Assembly (NCBI GenBank): GCA_037200885.1
Contig: JBBCIN010000001.1
Coordinates: 1,798,001-1,862,000, forward strand
DNA: 64,000 nt
Source: PMG-095 sp037200885
Lineage (GTDB): Bacteria > Myxococcota_A > Polyangia > Polyangiales > Polyangiaceae
Reading direction: 5' to 3'
A program made the position numbers and the translations under genes. A model generated the notes under the pieces. The model was given only the letters and a program-made list of their open reading frames with translations. It made no database searches and was not told the origin of the DNA. How positions within the stretch are numbered: the first letter of the stretch is position 1; each line of letters opens with the position of its first letter. Positions 44,135-52,278 of this stretch are shown piece after piece.

Positions 44135-45541
44135 TTACGGCGCGGCCGGGACGGCGGGCAGCAGGCTCCAGTTGAGGCTCTCACCCTCTTGGGTAGAGAT
44201 CTGCTGTGCCTTCCAGCTCTTGAGCGACATCAGCCAGATGCCGGGGCTCTTGTTGCGGTTCGAGAAGAAAGCCACGAGCCGGCCGTCGGGGCTGCACGAG
44301 GGGTAGCTGTTGGAGCCCTGATTTTGGGTTAAGCGCGCCATGTTTTGGCCCTTTTCGCCGGCGATCACCAAGTCTTGGCGGTTGCCGCCGACAGCCACCG
44401 AATAGATCAGCTTCACGCCGTCTTCGGTATCGCAAAAGGTGGGTGAAGCGGCGGTGAAGCCGGGGGGCGAGACGGGCTTGCCGTCGACCCAAACGCGTTG
44501 GGAACCCTGAGCGGGTTCGCCGCCGACCCAAGCCAGCTTACCGGACGGGCTCCAGGCCGGGCGCGTCGCAAGCTCGCTCGTCGACACGCGGTTCATGCCG
44601 CTGCCATCGGGGTTGCCGACGTAGATCGCGCTCTTGCCTTCGCCGCTGACCGCGACCGCGAGCTTCGAGCGGTCCTTGTTGAACGCCAGGCTGTACACGG
44701 AGGTGTTGAACGGCAAGTTGAGCGGCTTGCTGGTGCCCGCGAAGTACTCCATCACGCTGAAGGGCGAGTAGTTGTGGCTCACCGAGTAGAAGATGTGCCC
44801 GGGCGTACCGAAGTTCGGGGCAATCGCGGTGTCACTCGGGTCGGTGAAGGCGAGCAACGAATTGCCGTCGGCATCCATGCGGAAAATCCGCCGATTTTGC
44901 GCCCATTTGCCAGAAAAGGTGAGCTCGCTGGCAAAGCTACCGTTGCGGCCGGTGAGCGCACCCAAGAGCGCGTCGGTGATGCGGTGACCGGTGATGCGCG
45001 CGTCGCCCTTGTTGACCACGATCGTCTTTTGATAAACCGGCTCTTTGCCGACGTTCAAAAAGTACGCGATGCCCAGTACCTGAATCTGCGTGTCGCTCTT
45101 CTTCTGCGCGGCAACCTTGACGATCGCTTCCGCGCCGAGCTTCTGCCACGCCTCCACATCTATCGCGTCATCGAAGCCGTACAGCCCTTGGGGGGCCTTG
45201 CTATCCGGGATCAAGTCGTACATCCCGGTCAGCTCGAAGTCGCGACGCACCACGCCGCGCACGATCACGTCTTCGAGATCCGGCGAGAGCGACGGCAAGA
45301 CGGCGATCTTGGGCAGCGGTACTTGGCCCGCGTTCGAGCCGGTGATGACGAATTCGCCGAGCACGCCTTCGTCCGGCGTCGGCGTGCCGGCGGTAGCGGC
45401 GCCCTGCGCGTGCGCCGGCGCGGGCAACGCCAGTGAGAGCAGCGCTACTACGGCGAGGGTTCCGGCGAGGGTGCAGGCGCGGGCGCAGGTTCCGGCGCGG
45501 GCGCGGGCGCGGGCGTGGGTGAAGGCGATGAGTCGGCGCAT
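44135..45541 (-). CDS. tolB: TolB beta-propeller protein
   Basis: 468 residues. The signal peptide ends PAPAHAQG; the N-terminal domain (LPKIAVLPSLSPDLE) and six propeller blades (DGNSLLAFTDPSD, SPSGKLAWVGG, YPSCSPDGRLVAFFSN) follow. It is a periplasmic part of Tol-Pal that binds Pal and TolA. The only start that provides the signal peptide is the ATG at 45541, which lies 94 nt inside the tolA frame. It is the last gene of the cluster. Confidence 0.9.
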   Translation of the reverse strand: MRRLIAFTHARARARAGTCARACTLAGTLAVVALLSLALPAPAHAQGAATAGTPTPDEGVLGEFVITGSNAGQVPLPKIAVLPSLSPDLEDVIVRGVVRRDFELTGMYDLIPDSKAPQGLYGFDDAIDVEAWQKLGAEAIVKVAAQKKSDTQIQVLGIAYFLNVGKEPVYQKTIVVNKGDARITGHRITDALLGALTGRNGSFASELTFSGKWAQNRRIFRMDADGNSLLAFTDPSDTAIAPNFGTPGHIFYSVSHNYSPFSVMEYFAGTSKPLNLPFNTSVYSLAFNKDRSKLAVAVSGEGKSAIYVGNPDGSGMNRVSTSELATRPAWSPSGKLAWVGGEPAQGSQRVWVDGKPVSPPGFTAASPTFCDTEDGVKLIYSVAVGGNRQDLVIAGEKGQNMARLTQNQGSNSYPSCSPDGRLVAFFSNRNKSPGIWLMSLKSWKAQQISTQEGESLNWSLLPAVPAAP

Positions 45542-46335
45542 TTGGCGGTCTTTCCGGAAAAGCTAGGGGTCAGCAAGGAGCCGGGGCTGAGGTCGGGGTA
45601 GAGCGGCGGCGGTGGCGGCAATTGTTGCCCTACGAAGTTATCGAGCGCGGTTTTGACGCGCGCGTCGAAGTCGGAGTTGTTGCTGGCACGGCCCAGCGTG
45701 GCCGCGGTAACCGTGCGGTCGGGCCCCACCGATATGGAAGCGGAGGCGCTCAGCCCATGCACGACGTCGCATGGCAAATTGCTCGGTGCCTGGAAGCGGG
45801 CTTGGAACCAGGCGATCAGCTTGGCGCGATACAGGTTCGCCGCGCGCGCTTTGAGTGGGTCGGTCTCGGTGCCCTCTTTCACGCCGTCGGCCGCGCCTTC
45901 GGTGGGCAGGTTCGCTTCGGCTTTCGGTGCGGCGTCGGCCAGCGGTTGATCGACCTCCTTGGCGATCGCGGCGTCCGGCGGCGGCGCTTGTGCGTCGGCT
46001 TTGGCCAACGGCGAGGTGGGGATCGCTTCCGGAGTCTTGGCCGCCCTGGGCGAGGGCGCGCTGGTCTCTTCGAAGCGCTGCACCGGCGCTTGCTTGGTCC
46101 ACATGTCCGGCAGCTTGGCCTTGACCTTCTTACTGCCGAGTTTGAGCAGCGGAAGATCGTCCATCACCGGTTTGACGGCGATCGGGATCTCTTCCTTCAC
46201 TTCGGCCTCGTGCGCGACCACCTCGGCTCGGTTCTGGCCGGCGACGATGATCAAACCCACTAAGCCGCCTTCGACCAGAGCGGCGAGGAACGCCGCCAAT
46301 GCGAGCTCCTGCGGCAAGAAGGCGCGCACGGCCAT
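45448..46335 (-). CDS. tolA: TolA-like protein
   Basis: 295 residues. One N-terminal membrane helix (about 13-33), a Pro/Ala-rich linker and a C-terminal TonB/TolA-like domain (YRAKLIAWFQARFQAPSN ... FDARVKTALDNF). After the natural end at KTAKCAD there is a 24-residue tail of Pro/Ala/Glu repeats, encoded by a GC-rich tandem tract that also encodes the start of TolB in another frame. It spans the periplasm and links TolQR to Pal. The gene precedes tolB with 94 nt overlap. Confidence 0.85.
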   Translation of the reverse strand: MAVRAFLPQELALAAFLAALVEGGLVGLIIVAGQNRAEVVAHEAEVKEEIPIAVKPVMDDLPLLKLGSKKVKAKLPDMWTKQAPVQRFEETSAPSPRAAKTPEAIPTSPLAKADAQAPPPDAAIAKEVDQPLADAAPKAEANLPTEGAADGVKEGTETDPLKARAANLYRAKLIAWFQARFQAPSNLPCDVVHGLSASASISVGPDRTVTAATLGRASNNSDFDARVKTALDNFVGQQLPPPPPLYPDLSPGSLLTPSFSGKTAKCADSSPSPTPAPAPAPEPAPAPAPSPEPSP

Positions 46336-46338
46336 CGT

Positions 46339-46809
46339 TCAGGGCGCCTTTTTGCTGCCCGGCTTTTTCTTGTCGTCGGGCGTATCGCTCTCGGGCTCGA
46401 TTTCCGGCTGAACGAGCAGGTTGAGCGACTCCACACCGCTATTTCGTGCGGCGGCGACCACCGTTGCGACGATGCCGTAACGCGCGTCTTTGTCGGCGCG
46501 GATGTACAGCTCGCGCTCCTTTTGCACGCGCGGGTTGTCCTTCAGCGCCTGGTCGATGTGCGAGGTCACGTCCTCTTCGCCGAACAGCACTTTTTCGTCT
46601 TTGGTCACGGTGACCAGCAGCCGCGCGTCCTTGACTGGCGTCTGCGCGGCGTGCACCTCGGGCAAATTGATGCGCAGGCCCGTGGTGAGCAACGGCGCGG
46701 TGACCATGAACACGATCACCAATACCAGCATGACGTCGACGAGCGGCGTGATGTTGATGTCACGGAACCCGCCGCCGCGACGACCCTTGCGAGCGGGACC
46801 CATCGACAT
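46339..46809 (-). CDS. tolR: TolR (ExbD-family) proton-channel partner
   Basis: 156 residues. One membrane helix with the proton-path Asp in ITPLVDVMLVLVIVFMV, then a periplasmic domain (LYIRADKDARYGIVATVVAAARNSG). The Lys-rich C-terminal tail (KKKPGSKKAP) is extra. It lies 2 bp after tolQ and 3 bp before tolA. Confidence 0.93.
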   Translation of the reverse strand: MSMGPARKGRRGGGFRDINITPLVDVMLVLVIVFMVTAPLLTTGLRINLPEVHAAQTPVKDARLLVTVTKDEKVLFGEEDVTSHIDQALKDNPRVQKERELYIRADKDARYGIVATVVAAARNSGVESLNLLVQPEIEPESDTPDDKKKPGSKKAP

Positions 46810-46811
46810 GG

Positions 46812-47501
46812 TTAACCTCGGCCGCGCGCGTCGCTCGGATCGGCGATCAGCGTTTCTACCCAGACCTCGGCGGAAGCGGTCAGCTCATCCAGCAAGTCAC
46901 CGATCTTCTTGTCGACGAAGTTGAAGCCGATGGTGGCTGGAATGGCGGCAACCAAGCCGAAAGCCGTCGCGATCAGCGCTTCACCGATGGCTGGCGCGAC
47001 CACCGGCAGAGACGCGCTCTTCTCCACGCCGATGCGCAAGAAGGCGTCCATGATCCCCCAGACCGTACCGAACAAGCCGATGAAGGGCGCCGCCGAGGCG
47101 ATGCTCGACAACGTGGGCATCAGCGCCATCGTGCGCTGCTGCTCGGTGGCGATTGCGCGCTTGGCGACTGCCATCAAGAGCTCGGACGTCAGGTGCCGCT
47201 GATGGTGGCGCTTGGCCAACTCCAGGACCACCCGCGCGCCGGGCGACGACTTGTGTTGAATAGCCAACGCGATCAGATCCGAGGCGCGCTCGACCGAGGC
47301 GGACGCCTTTTCGAACGCGCGGTGCGTGCTCTGCAGGCGGCCGATCTGCGCCGACTTCAAGAACCAGATCAGCCAGACCAAGCAGGATGCGACGACCAGG
47401 ATCGACAGCACGACCAAGACCACGCCCGAGGCACCCAGCATCAAACCGATCGGGTCGAGGCCTTTGGGATCGGCTGAAAGGGCGGCAAAGGCGTGGATCA
47501 T
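46812..47501 (-). CDS. tolQ: TolQ (MotA/TolQ/ExbB) proton-channel protein
   Basis: 229 residues with three membrane helices. The first is in GVVLVVLSILVVASCLVWLIW, and the later pair includes AAPFIGLFGTVWGIM with the Gly/Thr pattern of the channel family and EALIATAFGLVAAIPAT. With TolR it uses the proton gradient to power TolA during outer-membrane constriction. It is 6 bp after pal on the minus strand. Confidence 0.94.
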   Translation of the reverse strand: MIHAFAALSADPKGLDPIGLMLGASGVVLVVLSILVVASCLVWLIWFLKSAQIGRLQSTHRAFEKASASVERASDLIALAIQHKSSPGARVVLELAKRHHQRHLTSELLMAVAKRAIATEQQRTMALMPTLSSIASAAPFIGLFGTVWGIMDAFLRIGVEKSASLPVVAPAIGEALIATAFGLVAAIPATIGFNFVDKKIGDLLDELTASAEVWVETLIADPSDARGRG

Positions 47502-47507
47502 GGCTTC

Positions 47508-48047
47508 CTATTTGCCCAACACCACGTCGACGCGACGATCCTTGGCCCAGGACGACTCGTCGGTGCCGGTCGCGTCGAGCTTGCCGCGACTGGTAGTGGC
47601 GATCTTCGCCGCCGATAGGCCTTGCGAGGCAATCGCGCTCTTCACGTTGTCGGCGCGGCGGCCGCCGAGCACCATGTTGTATTCCTCTTCACCGCGCGGA
47701 TCGGCGTGACCGACCAGTCGCAGCTCGCGACCTTTGAGTGGGCCGGTGCTGAAGCAATCGGCAAGCTTCTTCAAGATCGAGCGGTCTTGCGGGCGCACGT
47801 TGGCGGAATCGTAAGCGAAGAAGGCCTCGGTGTCGGTGATGCCGCAGGCTTTGCGGATCTCGTCCGAGATGTTGATGTTCGATTTGCTCGGATCGTCACC
47901 CGGTTTTTCCAACGCCTTGGGCGGCGGAGGCGGCGGCGGCGTCGGAGCAGCACTGGCTGTGGGGACGGCGGCGGCCGGCGGCGGATCGGAGGCGCAGCCT
48001 GCGGCGATTGCGGTGGAGAAGAGAACGATTGCTGCGGCGTACTTCAT
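47508..48047 (-). CDS. pal: Peptidoglycan-associated lipoprotein
   Basis: 179 residues from the ATG at 48047, with AAGGAG 9 nt upstream. The signal peptide ends AIAAGC, a lipobox, then a Pro/Ala linker and an OmpA-like domain (FAYDSANVRPQDRSILKKL, VGHADPRGEEEYNMVLGGRRADN, KDRRVDVVL). The acidic and Arg residues that bind diaminopimelate are present. It comes first in the cluster, whereas in E. coli it comes last. Confidence 0.93.
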   Translation of the reverse strand: MKYAAAIVLFSTAIAAGCASDPPPAAAVPTASAAPTPPPPPPPKALEKPGDDPSKSNINISDEIRKACGITDTEAFFAYDSANVRPQDRSILKKLADCFSTGPLKGRELRLVGHADPRGEEEYNMVLGGRRADNVKSAIASQGLSAAKIATTSRGKLDATGTDESSWAKDRRVDVVLGK

Positions 48048-48240
48048 GACTACAAGCTCCTTAACGCACACCCCTTCTTGGGGCGGCGCCTGGTATACCT
48101 CGATTGCTCTAACTGCCGTGCAGAAGAGCGCCTCACCGCACGTGCGTCCGCAACGTTGCAAACGCAACGGGTATTCCAATGTAGGCGAGAGTCGCGGCTT
48201 CACGTTAAATATTGCTTTAAATACAGATATTTACGTCGCG
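48048..48240 (-). promoter_or_regulatory. Upstream region of pal with an inverted repeat
   Basis: 193 bp, AT-rich at its upstream end (TATTTAAAGCAATATTTAACG on the minus strand). CGTTGC/GCAACG form an inverted repeat around AAAC at about 48153-48168, next to a GCAACGTTGC palindrome, which could be an operator. No consensus promoter was clear. A separate promoter for pal-tol is likely here but not proven. Confidence 0.35.
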
Positions 48241-48570
48241 TTATCGCGTCGATATCAAGTAGGCCAGCAGACCGATTGCGGCCAGGCCGAAGCATCCGGC
48301 GAGGATTAGACTGCCGATGCGACGGCCCGGAGGAGCCAACGGGCTGCGGGTGGCGTGCAACTTGGCCAGCGCGACGATCGCAATCCCGGCCAAGCGCTTC
48401 TCGGCCACTGCCGAGCGAGCGCGGTCGCCCTTCATGCCGCGGTAGCGCGCGGCCGCTTCCGCCAGTTGATCGGTGGTCTGACAATATTCGAGGAATTTGC
48501 CGTGCGCGCGCTCATCCTCCCAGCGATCGAGAACGCTCTTCCAGAGTGCTTCGAACGCGGCGTCGACCAT
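48241..48570 (-). CDS. Small C-tail-anchored membrane protein
   Basis: 109 residues. The N-terminal 80 are soluble and helical (ALWKSVLDRWEDERAHGKFLEYC), and one hydrophobic helix near residues 86-106 ends the protein, so it faces the cytoplasm. No family recognised. It is 3 bp from the cysteine-rich gene upstream and 193 bp from pal. Confidence 0.72.
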   Translation of the reverse strand: MVDAAFEALWKSVLDRWEDERAHGKFLEYCQTTDQLAEAAARYRGMKGDRARSAVAEKRLAGIAIVALAKLHATRSPLAPPGRRIGSLILAGCFGLAAIGLLAYLISTR

Positions 48571-48573
48571 GGC

Positions 48574-49005
48574 TCAGAGCTTGAGCTCGCGGGTCAAGTG
48601 CTCGGTCAGCGCGAAGTAGTCTCGCCGCTCGTAGCGCTCGTTCAAAATGTGAAAGTCGCGCCCGCTGAGCCCGACACAACCAAAGCAGTACGAGCAGTTG
48701 CTGAGTGCGATCGAGCGCACCAAGTACGAGCTAGTCGAGCAATTCTCGGAATCGATACAATGCTGGCAGTTGTGCAGGCCGCGCGAGCCGCGACAATGCA
48801 AGCTGTCGGTGCATTGCACGCAGCGGACGCAGAAGTTGCAACGGATCAACCGCTCGGAGTCAGTGCAGAAAGTGCAAGAATCGCAGGCGACGCAGCGCTC
48901 GCAAGCCACGCAAGATTCATTTTCTCGGTCGCGACCGATGCCCGCTACGAGCTTGCGGAAACGGCTTTCGAAGGAGCGCGCGCTGAGCTTCGTCTCTTTG
49001 GCCAT
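48574..49005 (-). CDS. Cysteine-repeat protein, likely beta-helix
   Basis: 143 residues from the ATG at 49005, just past the upstream gene's stop. It has 17 cysteines in runs of CxxC spaced by three (CVACERCVACDSC) and a recurring CTDS/CIDS block, then FGCVGL and FHILNERYERRDYF at the end. Similar Cys-rich repeats with a FGCVGL...ILN end occur in proteins predicted as right-handed beta-helices. It has no signal peptide, so it is probably cytoplasmic and may bind metal. The function is unknown. Confidence 0.7.
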   Translation of the reverse strand: MAKETKLSARSFESRFRKLVAGIGRDRENESCVACERCVACDSCTFCTDSERLIRCNFCVRCVQCTDSLHCRGSRGLHNCQHCIDSENCSTSSYLVRSIALSNCSYCFGCVGLSGRDFHILNERYERRDYFALTEHLTRELKL

Positions 49006-49021
49006 GGGCAGTTGCGGCGCT

Positions 49022-49585
49022 TCAGGTCCGAAGCACGCGGCGTAGCTCTGCCGCACGGTTGCGGGTTTCGGCTTCCTCGGCGCCGTCTTCCAGCCGCTTC
49101 AAGCGTTGTTCGAACACGGGCAATTTGATCGGGGCTTGCTGGTCGAGCAACGCCGTCAGCACTTCGAGGGCCGTGCACACCTCGGCTTCGTCGCTGTGTT
49201 CGAGTAGCTTCAACTGGACCTGTTGCTCTTCGGGAAACTGAAAGCCACCTTTGCGATAAGCCTTCGCGGCGCGGGTCACCTGAGCGGGGCCTTCGCTGTC
49301 GAGCAGCCGCGCGAGCAAGTGGCGGCGTTCGAGCTCGGTGTCGTCTACGGCTAGGGGAGCCCCCACGATGCGCGCGGCGCGCTTACTCGCGACCGGTGCC
49401 GCCTCGGCTTCTGGCGCGGGAGCGGCCGGCGGCGGAGCTGGGTCGCTGCGGAGCGGCGGTGGGTTCACGCTCGCTGGACGGCGAGCCAGCACGACCTCCG
49501 GCAAAGGCGCGGTCGCGCGGCGGGCCGCACGGGGACGCTCGGCCTGGTCGGACTTAGGGTCCGGTCGCTTGCTTCGTCGGGACAT
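49022..49585 (-). CDS. Hypothetical protein with disordered N-terminus
   Basis: 187 residues. The first 75 are Pro/Ala/Arg-rich and probably unstructured. The rest is helical (LERRHLLARLLDSEGPAQVTRAAKAYRKGGF ... LKLLEHSDEAEVCTALEVLTALL) and resembles HEAT/ARM-like pairs. It precedes the cysteine-rich gene by 16 bp and begins a unit of three unknown genes upstream of pal-tol. Confidence 0.65.
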   Translation of the reverse strand: MSRRSKRPDPKSDQAERPRAARRATAPLPEVVLARRPASVNPPPLRSDPAPPPAAPAPEAEAAPVASKRAARIVGAPLAVDDTELERRHLLARLLDSEGPAQVTRAAKAYRKGGFQFPEEQQVQLKLLEHSDEAEVCTALEVLTALLDQQAPIKLPVFEQRLKRLEDGAEEAETRNRAAELRRVLRT

Positions 49586-49774
49586 GTTGGAGTCGCGGAC
49601 GTTCGTGCAACTAGCACGCCCGGCCGGCGGCCGGCTCTCAGAAATCGCCGATTTTTCGGGGTGGGGATGAGCCGCTGGCGAGCGCGCGGCCTCGCGCTTC
49701 GCCGTCCGGCAAGGGCGCAGAAATCACCGAGGAGTGCCGCGTTTGAGCGGCAACCGGGGTATCGTGGTCCGGTT

Positions 49775-50440
49775 TTGGCTCAGCATTTTCGGTGGCTTTT
49801 GGCTATTTTCTCCGCACCCTTGGCGATCGCCGCCTGCGCTCCCGCCGCGCGCCGTCCTGCGCCGGCGGCTCCGGTCGGCGCGACGTCGCCGAGCGGCTTT
49901 CTCGACGGCACGGCCGGCCGCGTGCGTTCGCACGTGCTCGACTTTCCGATCGAACTCATGCTGCCAAATAAGCAAGACTGGCGGATCGCCGAAGGCCCGA
50001 CCTGGCTCGTGGCCGAGCACCAGTCGAGCTCGTCGCAACTCGCGGTCCGCACGTGGCGCGCGGATCGCGTCGTTCGACGTGCCGAATGTGAGGCGCAAGC
50101 GCGGCTCGGACGGCCCACGATCCCGATCGTGCACGACGAAGCCGTCGTCGACCGACATGCGCTTTCGGCGCCCTCGGACTTCGACAACGAGCTGGTGGTG
50201 GGGGTCGAGCCGAGCGCGCTTGGGATCTCGGGCTACGCGCTGGTGTTTGGCGCAAGCGTCGGGCGTTGCTACGCAGCCGTCTTCACCACCCGTGTGAGTG
50301 GCAAGAATGCAGAGCTCGAAGTTGCGGCGCGTCTGGGGCTGGTCGTGGACCGCGTTTTGAACGACGTTCGCCTGCGCAGCGTGGATGAACGCGCGCCGCG
50401 TAGACACCTCGTCGTGACCCCGAAACCATCGCCCGAGTGA
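49775..50440 (+). CDS. Putative lipoprotein
   Basis: 221 residues from the TTG at 49775, which gives a compact signal peptide ending LAIAAC (Cys21). The frame is open to a GTG at 49661 and an ATG at 49667, but the added 38 residues are Arg-rich and would leave the lipobox 58 residues deep. The mature protein is mixed alpha/beta without recognised motifs. An XRE regulator gene starts 75 bp downstream. Confidence 0.6.
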   Translation: MAQHFRWLLAIFSAPLAIAACAPAARRPAPAAPVGATSPSGFLDGTAGRVRSHVLDFPIELMLPNKQDWRIAEGPTWLVAEHQSSSSQLAVRTWRADRVVRRAECEAQARLGRPTIPIVHDEAVVDRHALSAPSDFDNELVVGVEPSALGISGYALVFGASVGRCYAAVFTTRVSGKNAELEVAARLGLVVDRVLNDVRLRSVDERAPRRHLVVTPKPSPE

Positions 50441-50515
50441 CCACTCCGAAACCTGGCAGTCTTCCCCACGCCATCATCGCGGCACGCAACTTGGAGACGA
50501 TGAATCCGAGGTTCG

Positions 50516-50959
50516 ATGTCCTTGAAGTCAGAAGCTGCCCGTTCCGTTCGAACGCGCGTCGTGGATGAAATCCCGAGACCGCGGGCGACGGATTTGGCGG
50601 TGCGTCTCGCCGAACAAGTGCGTCGTTTGCGCATCCAAGCCGGGCTCACCCAGGCGGAGCTCGCGGCTCGGGCCGGTGTCACGGTCGAGACGATCGCGCG
50701 ACTGGAGCGCGTCTTGCGCGGTCGGCTTTCGGCGAACGCCAATCCGTCACTCGAGACCATGGAGCGCATCGGCACCGCGCTGGGGGTCGAGGTTTCCGAG
50801 TTGCTCTCCGCGCCGGGCAAACAAAAACCGAAAGATGACCGCCTCGCATCCGTGCTCCGCGGCGTGAGCGCCGCTACCAAGCGCCGGGTGATTCGCGTGG
50901 CTGAAGCGCTCGTGCGCGATGACCGCGCGGACACCAAGCCGGTTCCGCGCAAACGTTAG
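50516..50959 (+). CDS. XRE-family transcription regulator
   Basis: 147 residues. A helix-turn-helix at about 30-90 (LRIQAGLTQAELAARAGVTVETIARLERVL) with the SLETMERIGTALGVEVSELL second half. The C-terminal 50 residues are charged and may dimerise. GAGG lies 4 nt before the ATG. Its target is unknown. Its stop overlaps the M16 peptidase stop on the other strand by 4 nt (TTAG at 50956-50959). Confidence 0.88.
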   Translation: MSLKSEAARSVRTRVVDEIPRPRATDLAVRLAEQVRRLRIQAGLTQAELAARAGVTVETIARLERVLRGRLSANANPSLETMERIGTALGVEVSELLSAPGKQKPKDDRLASVLRGVSAATKRRVIRVAEALVRDDRADTKPVPRKR

Positions 50960-52278
50960 AATGCGCGCGCGGCCCGTTCGAGTCGGTCCCGCACCTTGGC
51001 GCTGAGCGGACCCACGATCAAAAGGTTCAATGAGTCGCGGCTGAAGAGCCGAGCTGCCGCGCGTTTCACGTCGCTCAAGCTGGTGGCTTCGAGCAATGCT
51101 TGGCGCTCGCGTGGGGTGCGCGCCACGCCGGTCAATTCGCCCAGACCATAAAAGCTGCTCAGTGCGGCGGGATCGTCATCCTGCTCGGCGAGCTGCCAGG
51201 CAAAGCGGCGCTTGGCTTTTTCGAGCTCCGCAAGGCTAGGCCCCACGTCGCGCAGCGCGCGCAAAACGCCGAAGATTTCCTGCATGACGTCCTCGGCGCG
51301 TTCCGGCGCGGCGTCGGCCGCGACATCGAACAGGCCGGCGTCCACGTACGCCTCGTAGCTGGCGGACACGTCGTAACAAAGGCCGCGCTCGTCGCACAAT
51401 CGCTCGTACAAACGCGTGGCCATGCCGTCGTCGAGTACGCGCAGCAAAAGCTCCGTCGCGGGCTCGTCCGGATCGAGCTCACCAGGCGCGCGAAAGCCCA
51501 CCCGCACCGAGGCTTGGCTGCCCGTGTATTTCACGTGCGAAAAGCGCGGGCCGGTTTGTGGTTCGGGCGCCGCGGCCAGCGGTTCGGTGCCGTTCGGCAG
51601 CGCCTTGAACACGCCTTCGACCAGCGCGAGCATCGCTTCGGGATCGATTGGGCCGGCGACCGTTACCACGCAACCCTCCGCCACGTAGCGAGCCGCGTGG
51701 TGTCGATGCAGGAGCGGGATGTCGAAGCTATCGAGGGTGCTGAGCGAGCCCGTGATCGGAAACCCCAGCGGGTGATTGGGAAAAGCCAGTGCGCGCAGCA
51801 GGTGGTCGGCATCCACCGAGCGCCCGTCTTCATCGAGGCTTTCCAAAATCTCCTCGCGGACGATGCCCTTTTCCACCGAAAGACCGCTGAAAATGGGCTC
51901 CAATAGCACTTCCGCCAAGACTCGCACGAGCTCGCTCAGGTTCTCGGGCGGTGCGGCTAGGCTGAGTGCGCCGTGATCGACGTAGGTCATCGCCGAGAGC
52001 GCGCCCCCGAGCGTCTCGAACGCCAGCGCTTGGGCGTGAGCCGAAGGGTAACGCGCGGTTCCGCGGTGCAACATGTGCTCGAGGAAATGACTGATGCCAT
52101 TGTCGGCCGCGCTCTCGAAGCGCGAGCCGATGCGGGTATGAATGTCGATTACCGAGCGGCGTACGTGCGGCATGCGCACGGCGCTCACGCGCAGCCCATT
52201 CGATAGCTTGGCTTCGACGCGCGAGGGTTCTGTTCCGTTGCTCGAACTTCCCCCATCGGGGATCGCGATACGCGTCAC
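50956..52278 (-). CDS. M16-family zinc peptidase
   Basis: 440 residues, one full two-lobed M16 unit. The inverted zinc motif HFLEH is at residues 64-68 and further Glu ligands follow after GALSAMTYVDHGALSL. The second lobe has the R-Y pair expected (RLYERLCDERGLCYDV). M16B enzymes (processing-peptidase type) degrade or process peptides. The GTG start overlaps the TGA of the PpiD-like gene (GTGA), so the two are translationally coupled. Confidence 0.93.
   Translation of the reverse strand: MTRIAIPDGGSSSNGTEPSRVEAKLSNGLRVSAVRMPHVRRSVIDIHTRIGSRFESAADNGISHFLEHMLHRGTARYPSAHAQALAFETLGGALSAMTYVDHGALSLAAPPENLSELVRVLAEVLLEPIFSGLSVEKGIVREEILESLDEDGRSVDADHLLRALAFPNHPLGFPITGSLSTLDSFDIPLLHRHHAARYVAEGCVVTVAGPIDPEAMLALVEGVFKALPNGTEPLAAAPEPQTGPRFSHVKYTGSQASVRVGFRAPGELDPDEPATELLLRVLDDGMATRLYERLCDERGLCYDVSASYEAYVDAGLFDVAADAAPERAEDVMQEIFGVLRALRDVGPSLAELEKAKRRFAWQLAEQDDDPAALSSFYGLGELTGVARTPRERQALLEATSLSDVKRAAARLFSRDSLNLLIVGPLSAKVRDRLERAARAF

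Noticed and set aside
44498..45436. Plus-strand 312-residue frame opposite tolB
   Set aside because: Antisense to the TolB propeller and without motifs.
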